A stretch of DNA of 64,000 nt from Methylacidimicrobium fagopyrum (lineage in GTDB: Bacteria; Verrucomicrobiota; Verrucomicrobiia; Limisphaerales; UBA11358), in contig JAMFSJ010000035.1 of NCBI GenBank assembly GCA_026225255.1, forward strand, positions 52,944 to 116,943, read 5' to 3'. This document shows positions 8,574-17,499 of this stretch, piece after piece. Both the position numbers and the translations under genes were made by a program. Each line of letters starts with the position of its first letter. The first letter of the stretch is position 1. Below the pieces are notes generated by a model. That model was not told the DNA's origin, did no database searches, and worked only from the letters and a program-made list of their open reading frames with translations.

Positions 8574-10508
8574 TTGCCGAAATTATCGCGCGTGCAACAA
8601 GGTCATTCAACTCCAGCCGGATCCAGCGAACCCAAAGAATTTCAACTGCCCATCAACGGTTTCAAAGGCACCCCCGAAGAAATCGAACGGCAATGGTTTG
8701 AGCAAGTTTATCGCGGTCGCGGCGATTCGATGAATCAACTCACCTGGCGCGCGGTGCTGATGGGGTCCGTGCTGGGCGCCGTGCTGTCGCTCACCAATCT
8801 TTACATCGGTTTGAAATCGGGCTGGGGCATGGGCGTCGCCATCACCGCGTGCATTTTATCTTACGCCATCTGGACGGCGCTCCTGCAAATCGGCATTGCG
8901 AAAACGCCGATGACCATCCTCGAAAATAACTGTATGCAATCCACCGCCAGCTCGGCGGGTTATTCGACCGGCGGCACGCTCATCTCCGCGTTCGCCGCGT
9001 TTATTTTGTTGAACGGACATTCCCTATCACTCGGCTTCACGTTGGCATGGGTTTTCTTTCTCGCCGTCCTCGGGGTCACGATGGCCGTGCCGATGAAAAA
9101 ACAGATGATCAACGTCGAGCAACTACGCTTTCCGAGCGGCGTCGCGGCCGCAGAAACCTTGCGGGCTTTGCATTCGGAAGGAAAAAAAGGCATGCGCGCC
9201 GCCAAAGCGCTCGGCCTCGCGGGCGTGCTCGCGGCCATTGATAATTTTTGGCACGACGGCTTCGGTATGTTTGCCAAACTCGCGCCATTTTCCAGCGATG
9301 CGTTGGTCACGAAATTCAACGCCTTTTTCTTCGGCCCAGCGTGGATCGGCCGCACCGTGATGTTCAGTTGGGAACCCATTTTCATCGCGTCCGGTGCGAT
9401 CATGGGCATGCGCGTCTGCATCAGCATGCTCATCGGCAGCATCGCCTGTTGGATGTTTTTTGTGCCCGCCCTGCAACATGCCGGGATTTACACGGGGCAC
9501 GGTTTTCGCGACGGCGTGCAATGGACGTTGTGGCCCGGCGTCTCGTGTCTGGTCGCCGCGAGTTTGATGACCTTTATTTTGCAATGGCGGATTTCCTTCC
9601 GCGCTTTCGCTGACCTCGGAAAAATGTTTTCGTCGCGCTCCCAAACATCGAGTGAAATGGATGCCATCGAAACCCCGATGTCCTGGTTCGTGATCGGACA
9701 AGTCGTTTCCCTCATCGCACTCGCCGACTTGGCGCACGCCTCATTTAACATGCCGTATTGGCAAAGCGCGCTCGCCGTCGTGATGTCTTTCTTGCTCGCG
9801 CTGGTCGCCTGCCGCATCACCGGTGAAACCGACACCACGCCCGTCGGTGCCCTGGGCAAAGTCACGCAACTTACTTTTGGCGCGCTCAATCCCGGCAATA
9901 TGAACGTGAATTTGATGAGCGCGAATATCACCGCCGGCGCCGCCACTTCGTCCGCCGATCTGCTGACGGATTTAAAAAGCGGTTACCTGCTCGGGGCGAA
10001 TCCGCGCAAACAATTTCTCGCGCAATTCGCCGGTATTTTCATCGGCACCGTCGTCAGCGTATTGGCCTTTTCCCTCATCATCAATAAACCCGAAGTCATC
10101 GGTTCGGATCAATTCCCCGCGCCCGCCGCGCTGACGTGGGCGGCGGTTGCGCAAGCGTTAAGCAAAGGTTTCGAAGCCCTCGCGCCGGTGAAAATTTGGT
10201 CCATCGTAATCGGTGGCCTGGTGGGAATTATTTTTTCGCTGCTGCCCCTGATTTTTCCGAAGCACCAAAAATATTTACCATCCGCCTCCGGCTTCGGGCT
10301 CGCCTGGATTTTTCAATGGTATTACGGCGTGCTGTTTTTCATCGGCGCGGTGATCGCCTACGGCTTTCAGAAAAAATCACCGGCGAAGGCGGAAGAATTC
10401 ACGTATCCCATCGCGTCCGGCGTGCTGGCCGGTGGCGCGCTCATGGGCGTGGCGATCATCTTCTGGCAAAACGGCCCGGAGATGTGGCAGAAATTTTTCC
10501 ACCACTGA
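8574..10508 (+). CDS. OPT family oligopeptide/metal-chelate transporter
   Basis: Integral membrane transporter of 644 residues with about 14-16 hydrophobic segments. The N-terminal half contains NLYIGLKSGWGMGVAITACILSYA, a characteristic OPT signature, followed by ENNCMQSTASSAGYSTGG. The central DLLTDLKSGYLLGANPRKQ and the C-terminal LPSASGFGLAWIFQWYYG are also typical. OPT members import short peptides or metal-peptide chelates. Start is TTG 8574, since an in-frame stop lies at 8550 and no ATG precedes the conserved region; GTG 8592 is an alternative. Peptide uptake genes recur later in the window (POT transporter, OppD-like ATPase). Confidence 0.85.
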   Translation: MPKLSRVQQGHSTPAGSSEPKEFQLPINGFKGTPEEIERQWFEQVYRGRGDSMNQLTWRAVLMGSVLGAVLSLTNLYIGLKSGWGMGVAITACILSYAIWTALLQIGIAKTPMTILENNCMQSTASSAGYSTGGTLISAFAAFILLNGHSLSLGFTLAWVFFLAVLGVTMAVPMKKQMINVEQLRFPSGVAAAETLRALHSEGKKGMRAAKALGLAGVLAAIDNFWHDGFGMFAKLAPFSSDALVTKFNAFFFGPAWIGRTVMFSWEPIFIASGAIMGMRVCISMLIGSIACWMFFVPALQHAGIYTGHGFRDGVQWTLWPGVSCLVAASLMTFILQWRISFRAFADLGKMFSSRSQTSSEMDAIETPMSWFVIGQVVSLIALADLAHASFNMPYWQSALAVVMSFLLALVACRITGETDTTPVGALGKVTQLTFGALNPGNMNVNLMSANITAGAATSSADLLTDLKSGYLLGANPRKQFLAQFAGIFIGTVVSVLAFSLIINKPEVIGSDQFPAPAALTWAAVAQALSKGFEALAPVKIWSIVIGGLVGIIFSLLPLIFPKHQKYLPSASGFGLAWIFQWYYGVLFFIGAVIAYGFQKKSPAKAEEFTYPIASGVLAGGALMGVAIIFWQNGPEMWQKFFHH

Positions 10509-10530
10509 TTTTTGCGGCCATAGGGAAAAA

Positions 10531-10641
10531 GCGGGAAAGCGGGAAACTAAAACGGCAACTGACTGTTGACGTTCTGGCTCTCAACCTTCCCCGTTTCCCG
10601 CTTTCCCGCTTTCCCGCTTTCCCGCTTTCCCGCTTTCTCGC
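10531..10641. repeat. 8-bp tandem repeat TTTCCCGC with an inverted partner
   Basis: Five perfect copies of TTTCCCGC (10594-10633) and a sixth variant copy to 10641. Two inverted copies (GCGGGAAA) lie at 10531-10546, so a 17-bp stem with a ~45-base loop is possible. It sits between the OPT gene and the ECF sigma gene. Confidence 0.85.
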
Positions 10642-10705
10642 TTTTTCTTTCCTCATTTGTAATTTTTTTGTTTTCGCCCGCGACTAATGAATCAAACTAA
10701 ACGCG

Positions 10706-11233
10706 TTGAATTCAGAAATCCAAGTGGCTGAAGGCAAGTTTCTTGCGCTGGTGGCCGAGAATCGGTTGAAGATTCTCAAGGTCTCTCATGTTTACGCTTG
10801 GAACCATGAAGATCAGCAGGATTTGTATCAGGAAATCTTGATCCAAATCTGGCGCAGCCTGCCGAAGCTGAAAAACAGCGCTTACACCAACACGTGGATT
10901 TATCGCGTCGCGTTGAACACGGCGATCAGTTTTGGGCGCAAACATAAATCGCGCCGCGAGAAAACCATCAGCCACGATCACGGCGTGATCCAGCAATTGC
11001 TGGACGCCAAAGCGGCGAGCGAACCAGAAACGGATCCGCGCCTGGCCGTTTTATTTCAGGCGATCGCTAAATTGGACGACATGGAAAAAGCGGTCGTCAC
11101 GCTATTTCTGGAAGATTTTAGCTATGAGCAGATCGCTGACGTCACCGGGATGACGGTCAGTAATGCCGGGGTGACGTTGCATCGGGCAAAAAAGAAGCTT
11201 TCTGCTTTGATGGAGGATGGCCGCCATGAATGA
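10706..11233 (+). CDS. ECF-type RNA polymerase sigma factor
   Basis: Sigma factor of 175 residues containing only regions 2 and 4. Region 2 spans AENRLKILKVSHVYAWNHEDQQDLYQEI to NTWIYRVALNTAISFGRK. Region 4 has LDDMEKAVVTLFLEDFSYEQIADVTGMTVSNAGVTLHRAKKKL with its helix-turn-helix. The start is TTG 10706 or GTG 10724; the ATG at 10687 is in another frame and stops after 14 codons. The stop overlaps the start of the next gene, whose membrane domain is the probable anti-sigma partner. The TTTCCCGC tandem repeat lies ~65 bases upstream, where it could affect expression. Confidence 0.85.
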   Translation: MNSEIQVAEGKFLALVAENRLKILKVSHVYAWNHEDQQDLYQEILIQIWRSLPKLKNSAYTNTWIYRVALNTAISFGRKHKSRREKTISHDHGVIQQLLDAKAASEPETDPRLAVLFQAIAKLDDMEKAVVTLFLEDFSYEQIADVTGMTVSNAGVTLHRAKKKLSALMEDGRHE

Positions 11234-12965
11234 CGACGCACTAAAACAACTCTGGCAGTCGCAAAAAATCAGCGCGCCGCCGTCATTGCCAGATGCCGAG
11301 CAAATCGCGCGCGCCCGGCGCGGAATGAAGCGGTTTGAGCGGGTGATCTTCTGGCGCGATTTTAGTGAAGTGCTGGTGTGCGGGTTAACGGTGATCTATT
11401 TCTCTTTGAAATTGTTTCAGGGTTATTCGGTCACGACGCAGGTGGGTTGTTGGATTTGGATTTTGAGCGCCAGTTTCATCGCCTGCAATTTGGTGCTCAG
11501 CAAACGACGCGTGCCAGCGGCGGATTTTGCGGCATCCATGGAAGATTCCATCCGCACGGAAATCCGCAAAGTGGACGTGCAAATCCGCCTCCTGCGCTCA
11601 GTGCTGTGGTGGTATCTGTTGCCCATCGCGCTGGGAGCGAATCTGTTTTATACCGATGGTCACGCATTGGGGTGGGCGGATATTGGTTATTTCTTGGTGA
11701 CGCTCGGGGTAAACATTTTTATCTGGTGGCTGAACCAGCGTGCCGTGAAACGAAAACTGTTGCCGATGAAAGCGGAATTGGAAGCGCTGCTCGGCGTGCC
11801 GCCCACAATCACAACTAAAAATCCTATGAAAACATTACTGCTCTTAGTTCTCTTCGCCGGCCTTTCCGCCACGCCGTTACTGTGGGCGGCGACACAAACC
11901 ACAAACATGCTGGCCAGCGCACCCAATCTTTCCAAGGAGGAACAAGCGTTCGAAAAATTCCGGCTGAAATACAAGCTGCCCGCGCTTGCCGTCGTGGTCG
12001 TGAAAGATGGAAAGATTTGCGACCGCGTAGCCGTCGGCGTGCGCAATTGGAACGACCCGACGCCGGTCACGACAAACGATCTTTTTCACATTGGCTCCTG
12101 CACGAAATCCATGACGGCCACACTCGCGGCCATGTTCATCGAGGAAGGAAAACTGCGCTGGAACACGACCATCGCGGACGTGTTTCCCGAATTAAAAGGC
12201 AAGATGAATCAACAATATGAAACGGTGACCGTGGAGCAATTGATGACGCAACGCAGCGGTGTTCCCGGCGAACCGCCGTCCGCCGCGTGGTCGCGGGCGT
12301 GGAAGGAAATCGGCACGCCGGTGGAGCAACGTTATGAATTCATCTCCGCTGTGCTCGCTCATTCGCCAGCTGCCCCGGCAGGAAAAAAATTCATTTATTC
12401 CAATCAAAACTACGCGATCCTCGGCGCGATGCTCGAAAAAATTGCGGGCAAACCGTGGGAAGATTTGATCACGGAAAAACTGTTCAAACCGTTGCACATG
12501 GATTCCGCCGGATTTGGAGCACCGGGCACGAAAGATAAAGTGGACCAGCCGTGGGGCCACGTCCGTAAATTTATGATGACGATTCCGATGCAGGTGGATA
12601 ATCCGCCGGCTATCTCGCCGGCTGGCCGCGTGCATTGTTCGCTCGACGACCTCGCACGTTACGCCGCTTTTCAAATGGCCGGCGAACGCACCAACAGTTT
12701 GTTGAAGGCGGAAACCTTCCGCAAACTACATACCGCGCCGGACGGCGGGAATTACGCGTGCGGCTGGGTTTGCCTCCAACGCGATTGGGCGGGTGGCCGG
12801 ACATTGATGCACAACGGCTCGAACACGATGTGGTATATCGTCATGTGGCTCGCGCCGGGAAAAGATTTTGCCGTCATCGCCGCGACGAATATCTACGGTG
12901 ACGATGCGGAACAAGGTTGTGATGATGCGGCGAGTGCGATGATTGATAAATGGCTGGGCGAATGA
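11226..12965 (+). CDS. anti-sigma-like membrane domain fused to a class C beta-lactamase/serine hydrolase
   Basis: Residues 1-200 form a membrane module with four hydrophobic segments (about VLVCGLTVIYFSLKLF, WIWILSASFIACNLVL, WWYLLPIALGANLFY, YFLVTLGVNIFIWWL) after a short cytosolic stretch rich in charge, as expected for an anti-sigma partner of the ECF gene it overlaps. Residue 201 of this start (ATG 11826) begins MKTLLLLVLFAGLSATPLLW, which looks like a complete signal peptide. A serine hydrolase follows with SCTK (SxxK), YSN (YxN) and HNG (the KTG-box position). A GGAGG at 11212-11216 selects ATG 11226 over ATG 11217. The hydrolase could also be made alone from 11826. Confidence 0.75.
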   Translation: MNDDALKQLWQSQKISAPPSLPDAEQIARARRGMKRFERVIFWRDFSEVLVCGLTVIYFSLKLFQGYSVTTQVGCWIWILSASFIACNLVLSKRRVPAADFAASMEDSIRTEIRKVDVQIRLLRSVLWWYLLPIALGANLFYTDGHALGWADIGYFLVTLGVNIFIWWLNQRAVKRKLLPMKAELEALLGVPPTITTKNPMKTLLLLVLFAGLSATPLLWAATQTTNMLASAPNLSKEEQAFEKFRLKYKLPALAVVVVKDGKICDRVAVGVRNWNDPTPVTTNDLFHIGSCTKSMTATLAAMFIEEGKLRWNTTIADVFPELKGKMNQQYETVTVEQLMTQRSGVPGEPPSAAWSRAWKEIGTPVEQRYEFISAVLAHSPAAPAGKKFIYSNQNYAILGAMLEKIAGKPWEDLITEKLFKPLHMDSAGFGAPGTKDKVDQPWGHVRKFMMTIPMQVDNPPAISPAGRVHCSLDDLARYAAFQMAGERTNSLLKAETFRKLHTAPDGGNYACGWVCLQRDWAGGRTLMHNGSNTMWYIVMWLAPGKDFAVIAATNIYGDDAEQGCDDAASAMIDKWLGE

Positions 12966-13164
12966 AAAGCTCCAAGCGTCCAACCTCCAAGCTCCAGAGA
13001 ATGTTCAAGCTTCAATAACCAAGGCGTAACGCGGCAGCGTCTTGGAGTGCGGTGGCAAAGCGAAGCGGCGGCACCGCTTTCGGACGTGTTGAGATCAATC
13101 GAAAAAGAAAATTATTTGGTGCGCGAAAGCGGCGTGGCGCTACGCTTCCCGCCGCAGTCCATGA
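12966..13164. repeat. word-like spacer and long imperfect hairpin
   Basis: Bases 12967-13010 repeat words such as AAGCTCCA and CCAACCTCCAAGC, also seen near 55998-56025 and 61356-61390. Bases 13042-13163 form an imperfect inverted repeat with ~40-base arms (TGCGGTGGC...CCGCTTTCG against CGAAAGCGG...GCCGCAGTCC) and a ~40-base AT-rich loop. No coding sequence is evident. Confidence 0.6.
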
Positions 13165-13236
13165 CATTGGTGGGGCTTTCAAACCTTCTATGCCAACTCA
13201 TTTATCACCCTGAAATTGTGAAACTGAACCATTGGT

Positions 13237-13683
13237 TCAAAGTCCAAACAAATCCCATCTTTCAAGATACTTGTCGTCTCTATCCTCAAATTGACGAACC
13301 TTGTTATCAACATGCTTCCGGCCATCACGCCCAGGCGTGCTCAACCATCGTCTATGTGATGTAGTGACATAATCCGCAACAACACGGCTAGGAACGATGT
13401 AGTAACGTGGACGCTCCTCAACCGTGCTAAACGCAACGAAAACATAAAAATGGTAATCTGACACGAAGCTCTCATTCTTCTCGTTGAGAGGCCATGTCTT
13501 TCGAGCAACCTGCTTCGATTTGCACTGAATAGTGATGGAACGCGATGCCGCCTGATTCGTCGCAAGGATGTCAATGCCGCGCGTGTTCCGAAGTGAGATA
13601 GAGGCAATGTAACCGCGGCGTGATAACTCTGCCGCGACGAAATACTCGCCAGCAACTCCGACAAGAATGGATGGAATCTTCAT
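13237..13683 (-). CDS. PD-(D/E)XK nuclease-like hypothetical protein
   Basis: A 148-residue protein. GVAGEYFVAAELSRRGY supplies a Glu on helix 1, GIDILA an Asp and ITIQCKSK a Q-x-K strand. This order is that of restriction-endonuclease-like folds. The C-terminal WLSTPGRDGRKH and DRDDKYLERWDLFGL are conserved in a widely distributed family of unknown function, as far as I recall it, sometimes mislabelled as aspartate ammonia-lyase. No methyltransferase or helicase neighbours it. The gene is richer in A+T than its surroundings and sits next to the long hairpin, so recent acquisition is plausible. Nuclease activity is inferred from motif order only. Confidence 0.6.
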   Translation of the reverse strand: MKIPSILVGVAGEYFVAAELSRRGYIASISLRNTRGIDILATNQAASRSITIQCKSKQVARKTWPLNEKNESFVSDYHFYVFVAFSTVEERPRYYIVPSRVVADYVTTSHRRWLSTPGRDGRKHVDNKVRQFEDRDDKYLERWDLFGL

Positions 13684-13731
13684 AGTGGTGCCAGGCGGCC
13701 AAGTATTGGCGCTTGAACGCTTGTAGCTTTT

Positions 13732-14427
13732 TCACTCCCCGCCATCCATGTGGCAATACATCGTCTGCAACGCAATTTTCCCCGGGCCGGTGAAACGGTT
13801 CCAACAGATCTGGCCGCCGCTCGCGAAGAGGCCGGTGGAAAGGCGTTGCAACATCGTTTGCATTTGCACGGTGCGATCTTTGTAAATCCAGCCGCCGGGT
13901 TCGATGTCAATCTGTTCGCCCGGCGCAAGCGTCACTTCAAACACATTGCCGAAACCGTGCAGCCAGAGAATGCCTTCGCGCGTCGGACACGAAAACGTAT
14001 CAATGAAAAATCCCGTGCCGCCGAACAGCATGTTCGCCGCGCCGCGCACGCGCGAGAAGGTGTATTCCACCGTGTCCGTCGCCGCGAGCCATTGATGTTC
14101 GCGCACGTCCACGCTTTGGCCGGGACTCAAATGCAGGCCGAACACGTGGCCCGCGCCATCGCGACTGAACGCGATTCGACCCGGCCCGTTCGCGCCGGTC
14201 AGCAGAAACGGCATCCCGGCAAGCATCCGTTTGAACGCGCCTTTCAACGGACGCACCGCGATCTGCACCGCCGGATCTTTCCAGAGCAAAATGTGATGCT
14301 CAAAATAAATGCCGGTGTGGCTTAATTCCAAATGCAGCGCGGGCACCAATTCGCCCTCGATGTGATACGTGACGCCACCGAACGTTTCGTTTTGAATATT
14401 GGTGGTGAGTTGGACGGGCACAGCCAT
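13732..14427 (-). CDS. AIM24 family protein
   Basis: A 231-residue AIM24/TIGR00266-type beta-sheet protein named after the yeast mitochondrial Aim24. Characteristic segments are GGVTYHIEGELVPALHLEL at the N-terminus, MPFLLTGANGPGRIAFSRDGAGHVFGLHLSPGQ in the middle, and the final WLHGFGNVFEVTLAPGEQIDIEPGGWIY. Molecular function in bacteria is unsettled. It carries no signal peptide or membrane segment. The start ATG 14427 is clear. The 228-base gap to zwf contains no feature I can name beyond short word-like runs. Confidence 0.8.
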   Translation of the reverse strand: MAVPVQLTTNIQNETFGGVTYHIEGELVPALHLELSHTGIYFEHHILLWKDPAVQIAVRPLKGAFKRMLAGMPFLLTGANGPGRIAFSRDGAGHVFGLHLSPGQSVDVREHQWLAATDTVEYTFSRVRGAANMLFGGTGFFIDTFSCPTREGILWLHGFGNVFEVTLAPGEQIDIEPGGWIYKDRTVQMQTMLQRLSTGLFASGGQICWNRFTGPGKIALQTMYCHMDGGE

Positions 14428-14655
14428 AGTTTTATTTAAGTTGGAGGTTGAAGTTAGGAAGGATTTGAACGCGGCGCGGTTTGGAGGTCAAGATTTTCTC
14501 ATTCACATTTTCCGGTTTTGCGCATTTCGCATATTTCACGGTTATAACCTTTCCCCTGCTCCTTCGCGCGGCGGCGCCGTGGCGTCAAATACCGCTTTTG
14601 TTACGTTTTCAATCGCGAATTGAATTTCTCCGCCACTTGCGGCATTGTGTGGCCA

Positions 14656-16206
14656 ATGAATAGTTCAACCTCTTCTGGGGCAGCGACCACGGGCATCAGC
14701 GAAACCCTTGAACCTTGTTCCATTATTATTTTTGGCGCGAGCGGTGATTTGACCGCGCGCAAGCTCATTCCGGCGTTATATCATCTGTTCAAAGACAAAC
14801 AGATGCCGGTGGAATTCCGCATCATCGGCTTTGCGCGCCGCGAAAAATCGGATGAATCCTGGCGCACCGAATTGCGCACCGCGCTCGACCAATTTTCCCG
14901 CACGAAACCGGTGGATGACAAAATCTGGGCGGAATTTTCCAAGAGTATTTTTTATTGCACCGGCGACATGACGGAAACGGCGGCTTATACGCGTCTCGAA
15001 CAAAAATTGAGTTCGTTCGGCAATCCGCAACTCCGCCAAAATTTGTTGTTTTATCTCGCCACGCAACCGAGTCAATTCGGCATCGTCGCGGAACAATTGC
15101 ATCTCGCGAAATTGTTGCAGAAAAAAAATGGCGAAGCGGGTTGCGGCCGCATCATTGTCGAAAAACCATTCGGCCACGATCTCGCGTCGGCGCAGGCGTT
15201 GAACAACGAACTCACGCGGTTCGCGAGCGAATCGCAGGTTTTCCGCATTGACCATTATCTCGGCAAGGAAACAGTGCAGAACATTTTGATGTTCCGCTTT
15301 TCCAATTCAATTTTTGAACAGCTGTGGAACCGCAATTCCATTGATCACGTCCAGATCACCGTCAGCGAAAAGCTCGGCGTGGGCGATCGCGGCGGCTATT
15401 ATGAAGAAGCGGGCGCGATCCGCGACATGGTGCAAAATCACATGCTGCAGGTGCTGTCGCTCATCGCGATGGAACCACCGGTTTCCCTCGAAGCCGAAGC
15501 TGTGCGCGATGAAAAAGTAAAAGTGCTCAAATCCATCCGCCCGCTCGACACCGCCGATGTCGCGAAACAAGTCGTGCGCGGACAATATTTCGCCGGCGCG
15601 ATTGATGGTCAGCCGCGCCCGGGTTATCGCCAGGAAACGAAAGTTAGCGCGAGTTCCAACACGGAAACCTTCGTCGCGATGAAATTGCTCATTGATAACT
15701 GGCGTTGGAGCGGCGTGCCATTTTATCTGCGCACGGGAAAAAATTTACCGATGAGCGCGAGCGAAGTGCGGATCCAATTCCGGCCCACGCCGAACGTGCT
15801 GTTTGCCGCGCAATGCGGTTCGCATCTCGACGCCAACGCGTTGACGCTCCGTTTGCAACCGAATGAAGGGATTTCCCTACGCTTCAACGGCAAAGTTCCC
15901 GGCATGAGCCTCGGGGTGCGTCCGGTGCGAATGCATTTCAGCTACGACGCCGAATTCGGGGCTTATACGCCCGAAGCTTACGAACGTCTCTTGCTCGAAG
16001 CGATTTCCGGCGACGCGACTTTATTTATCCGTCGCGATGAAGTGGAAACCGCGTGGCAAATCGTGGATTCCATCCGTAACGGATGGCAAAACAAACCGCT
16101 GACGAATCGTGAATTTTATTCCGCCGGCACGTGGGGCCCAATCGCCGCCGATGATCTCCTCGCCCAAAGTGGCCACGCGTGGCACGAGCCGCAAGTGGTG
16201 AAGTAA
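14656..16206 (+). CDS. zwf: glucose-6-phosphate 1-dehydrogenase
   Basis: First enzyme of the oxidative pentose phosphate pathway, producing NADPH and 6-phosphogluconolactone. Of 516 residues, the NADP-binding GASGDLTARKLIPALYHL lies near residue 30, EKPFGHD near 175, and the active-site RIDHYLGKETVQN near 200. The C-terminal half has WRWSGVPFYLRTGKNLP. The frame opens at 14620, but ATG 14656 gives the expected N-terminus. It is followed after 7 bases by a GNAT gene and then pgl, which catalyses the next pathway step, so the three are probably one transcript. Confidence 0.94.
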   Translation: MNSSTSSGAATTGISETLEPCSIIIFGASGDLTARKLIPALYHLFKDKQMPVEFRIIGFARREKSDESWRTELRTALDQFSRTKPVDDKIWAEFSKSIFYCTGDMTETAAYTRLEQKLSSFGNPQLRQNLLFYLATQPSQFGIVAEQLHLAKLLQKKNGEAGCGRIIVEKPFGHDLASAQALNNELTRFASESQVFRIDHYLGKETVQNILMFRFSNSIFEQLWNRNSIDHVQITVSEKLGVGDRGGYYEEAGAIRDMVQNHMLQVLSLIAMEPPVSLEAEAVRDEKVKVLKSIRPLDTADVAKQVVRGQYFAGAIDGQPRPGYRQETKVSASSNTETFVAMKLLIDNWRWSGVPFYLRTGKNLPMSASEVRIQFRPTPNVLFAAQCGSHLDANALTLRLQPNEGISLRFNGKVPGMSLGVRPVRMHFSYDAEFGAYTPEAYERLLLEAISGDATLFIRRDEVETAWQIVDSIRNGWQNKPLTNREFYSAGTWGPIAADDLLAQSGHAWHEPQVVK

Positions 16207-16213
16207 AATCATT

Positions 16214-16642
16214 ATGCCATTGGAAATCCGTCCATTTCAAGAAGCGGACGAGGCGGATGTCATTGCCTTATGGCATTTATGCGAATTAACACGCCCGTGG
16301 AATGATCCACACAAGGATATTCAGCGTAAACTGACGGAGCATCGTGAATTATTTTTAGTTGGCCTCACGGATGGAAAATTGGTCGCCACAGTTATGGCCG
16401 GTTATGAAGGGCATCGCGGCTCGATCAATTATCTCGCAGTTGATCCAAATTTTCGGCAGCAAAATTTTGGACGCCAATTGATGAAAGTGGCAGAAGACCT
16501 ATTACGTGCACTTGGTTGCCCCAAAATCAACCTGCAAGTCCGGCCGACCAACCAAGCGATCATCGAATTTTATTCGCGTTTGGGTTACGATACTTACGAG
16601 TCCTTAAATTTTTCTAAAAGATTGGAACATGATGACAAATAA
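16214..16642 (+). CDS. GNAT family N-acetyltransferase (YpeA-like)
   Basis: A 142-residue acetyltransferase. The acetyl-CoA-binding loop is seen in LAVDPNFRQQNFGRQLMKVAEDLL, and IEFYSRLGYDTYESLNFSKRL is the C-terminal beta-bulge and tail typical of GNAT enzymes related to E. coli YpeA. Codon use is visibly more A+T-rich than that of zwf and pgl on either side. It begins 7 bases after the zwf stop and overlaps the pgl start by 14 bases. The acceptor is unknown; a link to sugar-phosphate metabolism is suggested only by position. Confidence 0.8.
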   Translation: MPLEIRPFQEADEADVIALWHLCELTRPWNDPHKDIQRKLTEHRELFLVGLTDGKLVATVMAGYEGHRGSINYLAVDPNFRQQNFGRQLMKVAEDLLRALGCPKINLQVRPTNQAIIEFYSRLGYDTYESLNFSKRLEHDDK

Positions 16643-17360
16643 CTTTGAACTGATTTCTTTTGCCAGTCCCGATGCGCTTGCCCGCGCCGCCGCCACCGCG
16701 TGGCTGGACGAAATCGAATCCGCCAGTCGCGATGGCAAAATTCATTCCGTCGCGCTCTCCGGCGGACGCGTCACGCAAAAATTTTTCGCAGATGCCGTTG
16801 AACTGGCCAAAACGCGTAAGACTTCTTTCAACCAAGTCCACTTTTTTTGGGCGGACGAACGTTGCGTTCCGCCGACGGATGCCGAGAGCAATTTTAAGAT
16901 GGCGAACGAGTTATTATTTGCGCCGCTAAAAATTGCTGAAAACCAAATCCACCGTTTGCGCGGCGAAATTTCTCCGGCGGAAGCCGTGAAAATTGCCGAG
17001 GCTGAACTGCGTCAAATTGTTACCGCTGAAAAAAACGGCCAACCGGTTTTGGATTTAATTTTATTGGGCATGGGCGAAGACGGACACGTCGCGTCACTTT
17101 TCCCCGGCGCGACGCAACAAATTTTGGACACAACTGCCCCGTTTTTAGTCATTGAAAATTCGCCCAAGCCGCCGCCGACGCGGATTTCATTAAGTTACGC
17201 AAGTATTGCCGCCGCCAAAACCATCTGGGTGCTCGCTTCCGGCAACGGCAAAGCGGCCGCCCTGCACGAATCCCTTGATTCTAAAGGGAAAAACCCGCTC
17301 GCCCGCGTCATCCAAGCGCATTCGCAAATAAAAATCTATTCCGATATAACTCTGATTTGA
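16629..17360 (+). CDS. pgl: 6-phosphogluconolactonase
   Basis: Hydrolyses 6-phosphogluconolactone made by Zwf. The 243 residues have the DevB/Pgl landmarks: the phosphate-binding VALSGGRVTQKFF near residue 40, VHFFWADERCVPPTDAESNFKMANELLF near 75, and LILLGMGEDGHVASLFPG near 140. The ATG at 16629 overlaps the end of the GNAT gene in another frame, which points to translational coupling. No gnd gene follows; the next 465 bases are non-coding. Confidence 0.92.
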   Translation: MMTNNFELISFASPDALARAAATAWLDEIESASRDGKIHSVALSGGRVTQKFFADAVELAKTRKTSFNQVHFFWADERCVPPTDAESNFKMANELLFAPLKIAENQIHRLRGEISPAEAVKIAEAELRQIVTAEKNGQPVLDLILLGMGEDGHVASLFPGATQQILDTTAPFLVIENSPKPPPTRISLSYASIAAAKTIWVLASGNGKAAALHESLDSKGKNPLARVIQAHSQIKIYSDITLI

Positions 17361-17465
17361 CATTTGTAACTAAATGGTTAATTGTGGGGCGTTGCCATTT
17401 TATGGCAATGAAATCAGGCGTAAATTGCGTGGTAAAAAATAATTAAAAAAATTTGAAATTATTTT

Positions 17466-17491
17466 GAACCTTTTTGAAACAAGTTGCGTCT
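17466..17491 (+). promoter_or_regulatory. possible ECF-type promoter
   Basis: GAACC at 17466-17470 and CGTCT at 17487-17491 match the AAC and CGTC elements of many ECF sigma promoters, about 17 bases apart. No sigma70 pair fits here. It points into the structured RNA candidate ending at 17666. Which sigma factor would use it is not known. Confidence 0.3.
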
Positions 17492-17499
17492 GAGTTATT

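Noticed and set aside
10594..10641. Short CRISPR-like array
   Set aside because: Units are 8 bases with no spacers and no cas genes nearby; it is a simple tandem repeat.
13047..13364. 105-residue plus-strand open frame
   Set aside because: It spans the long hairpin and the 3' end of the nuclease-like gene in antisense; no family features.
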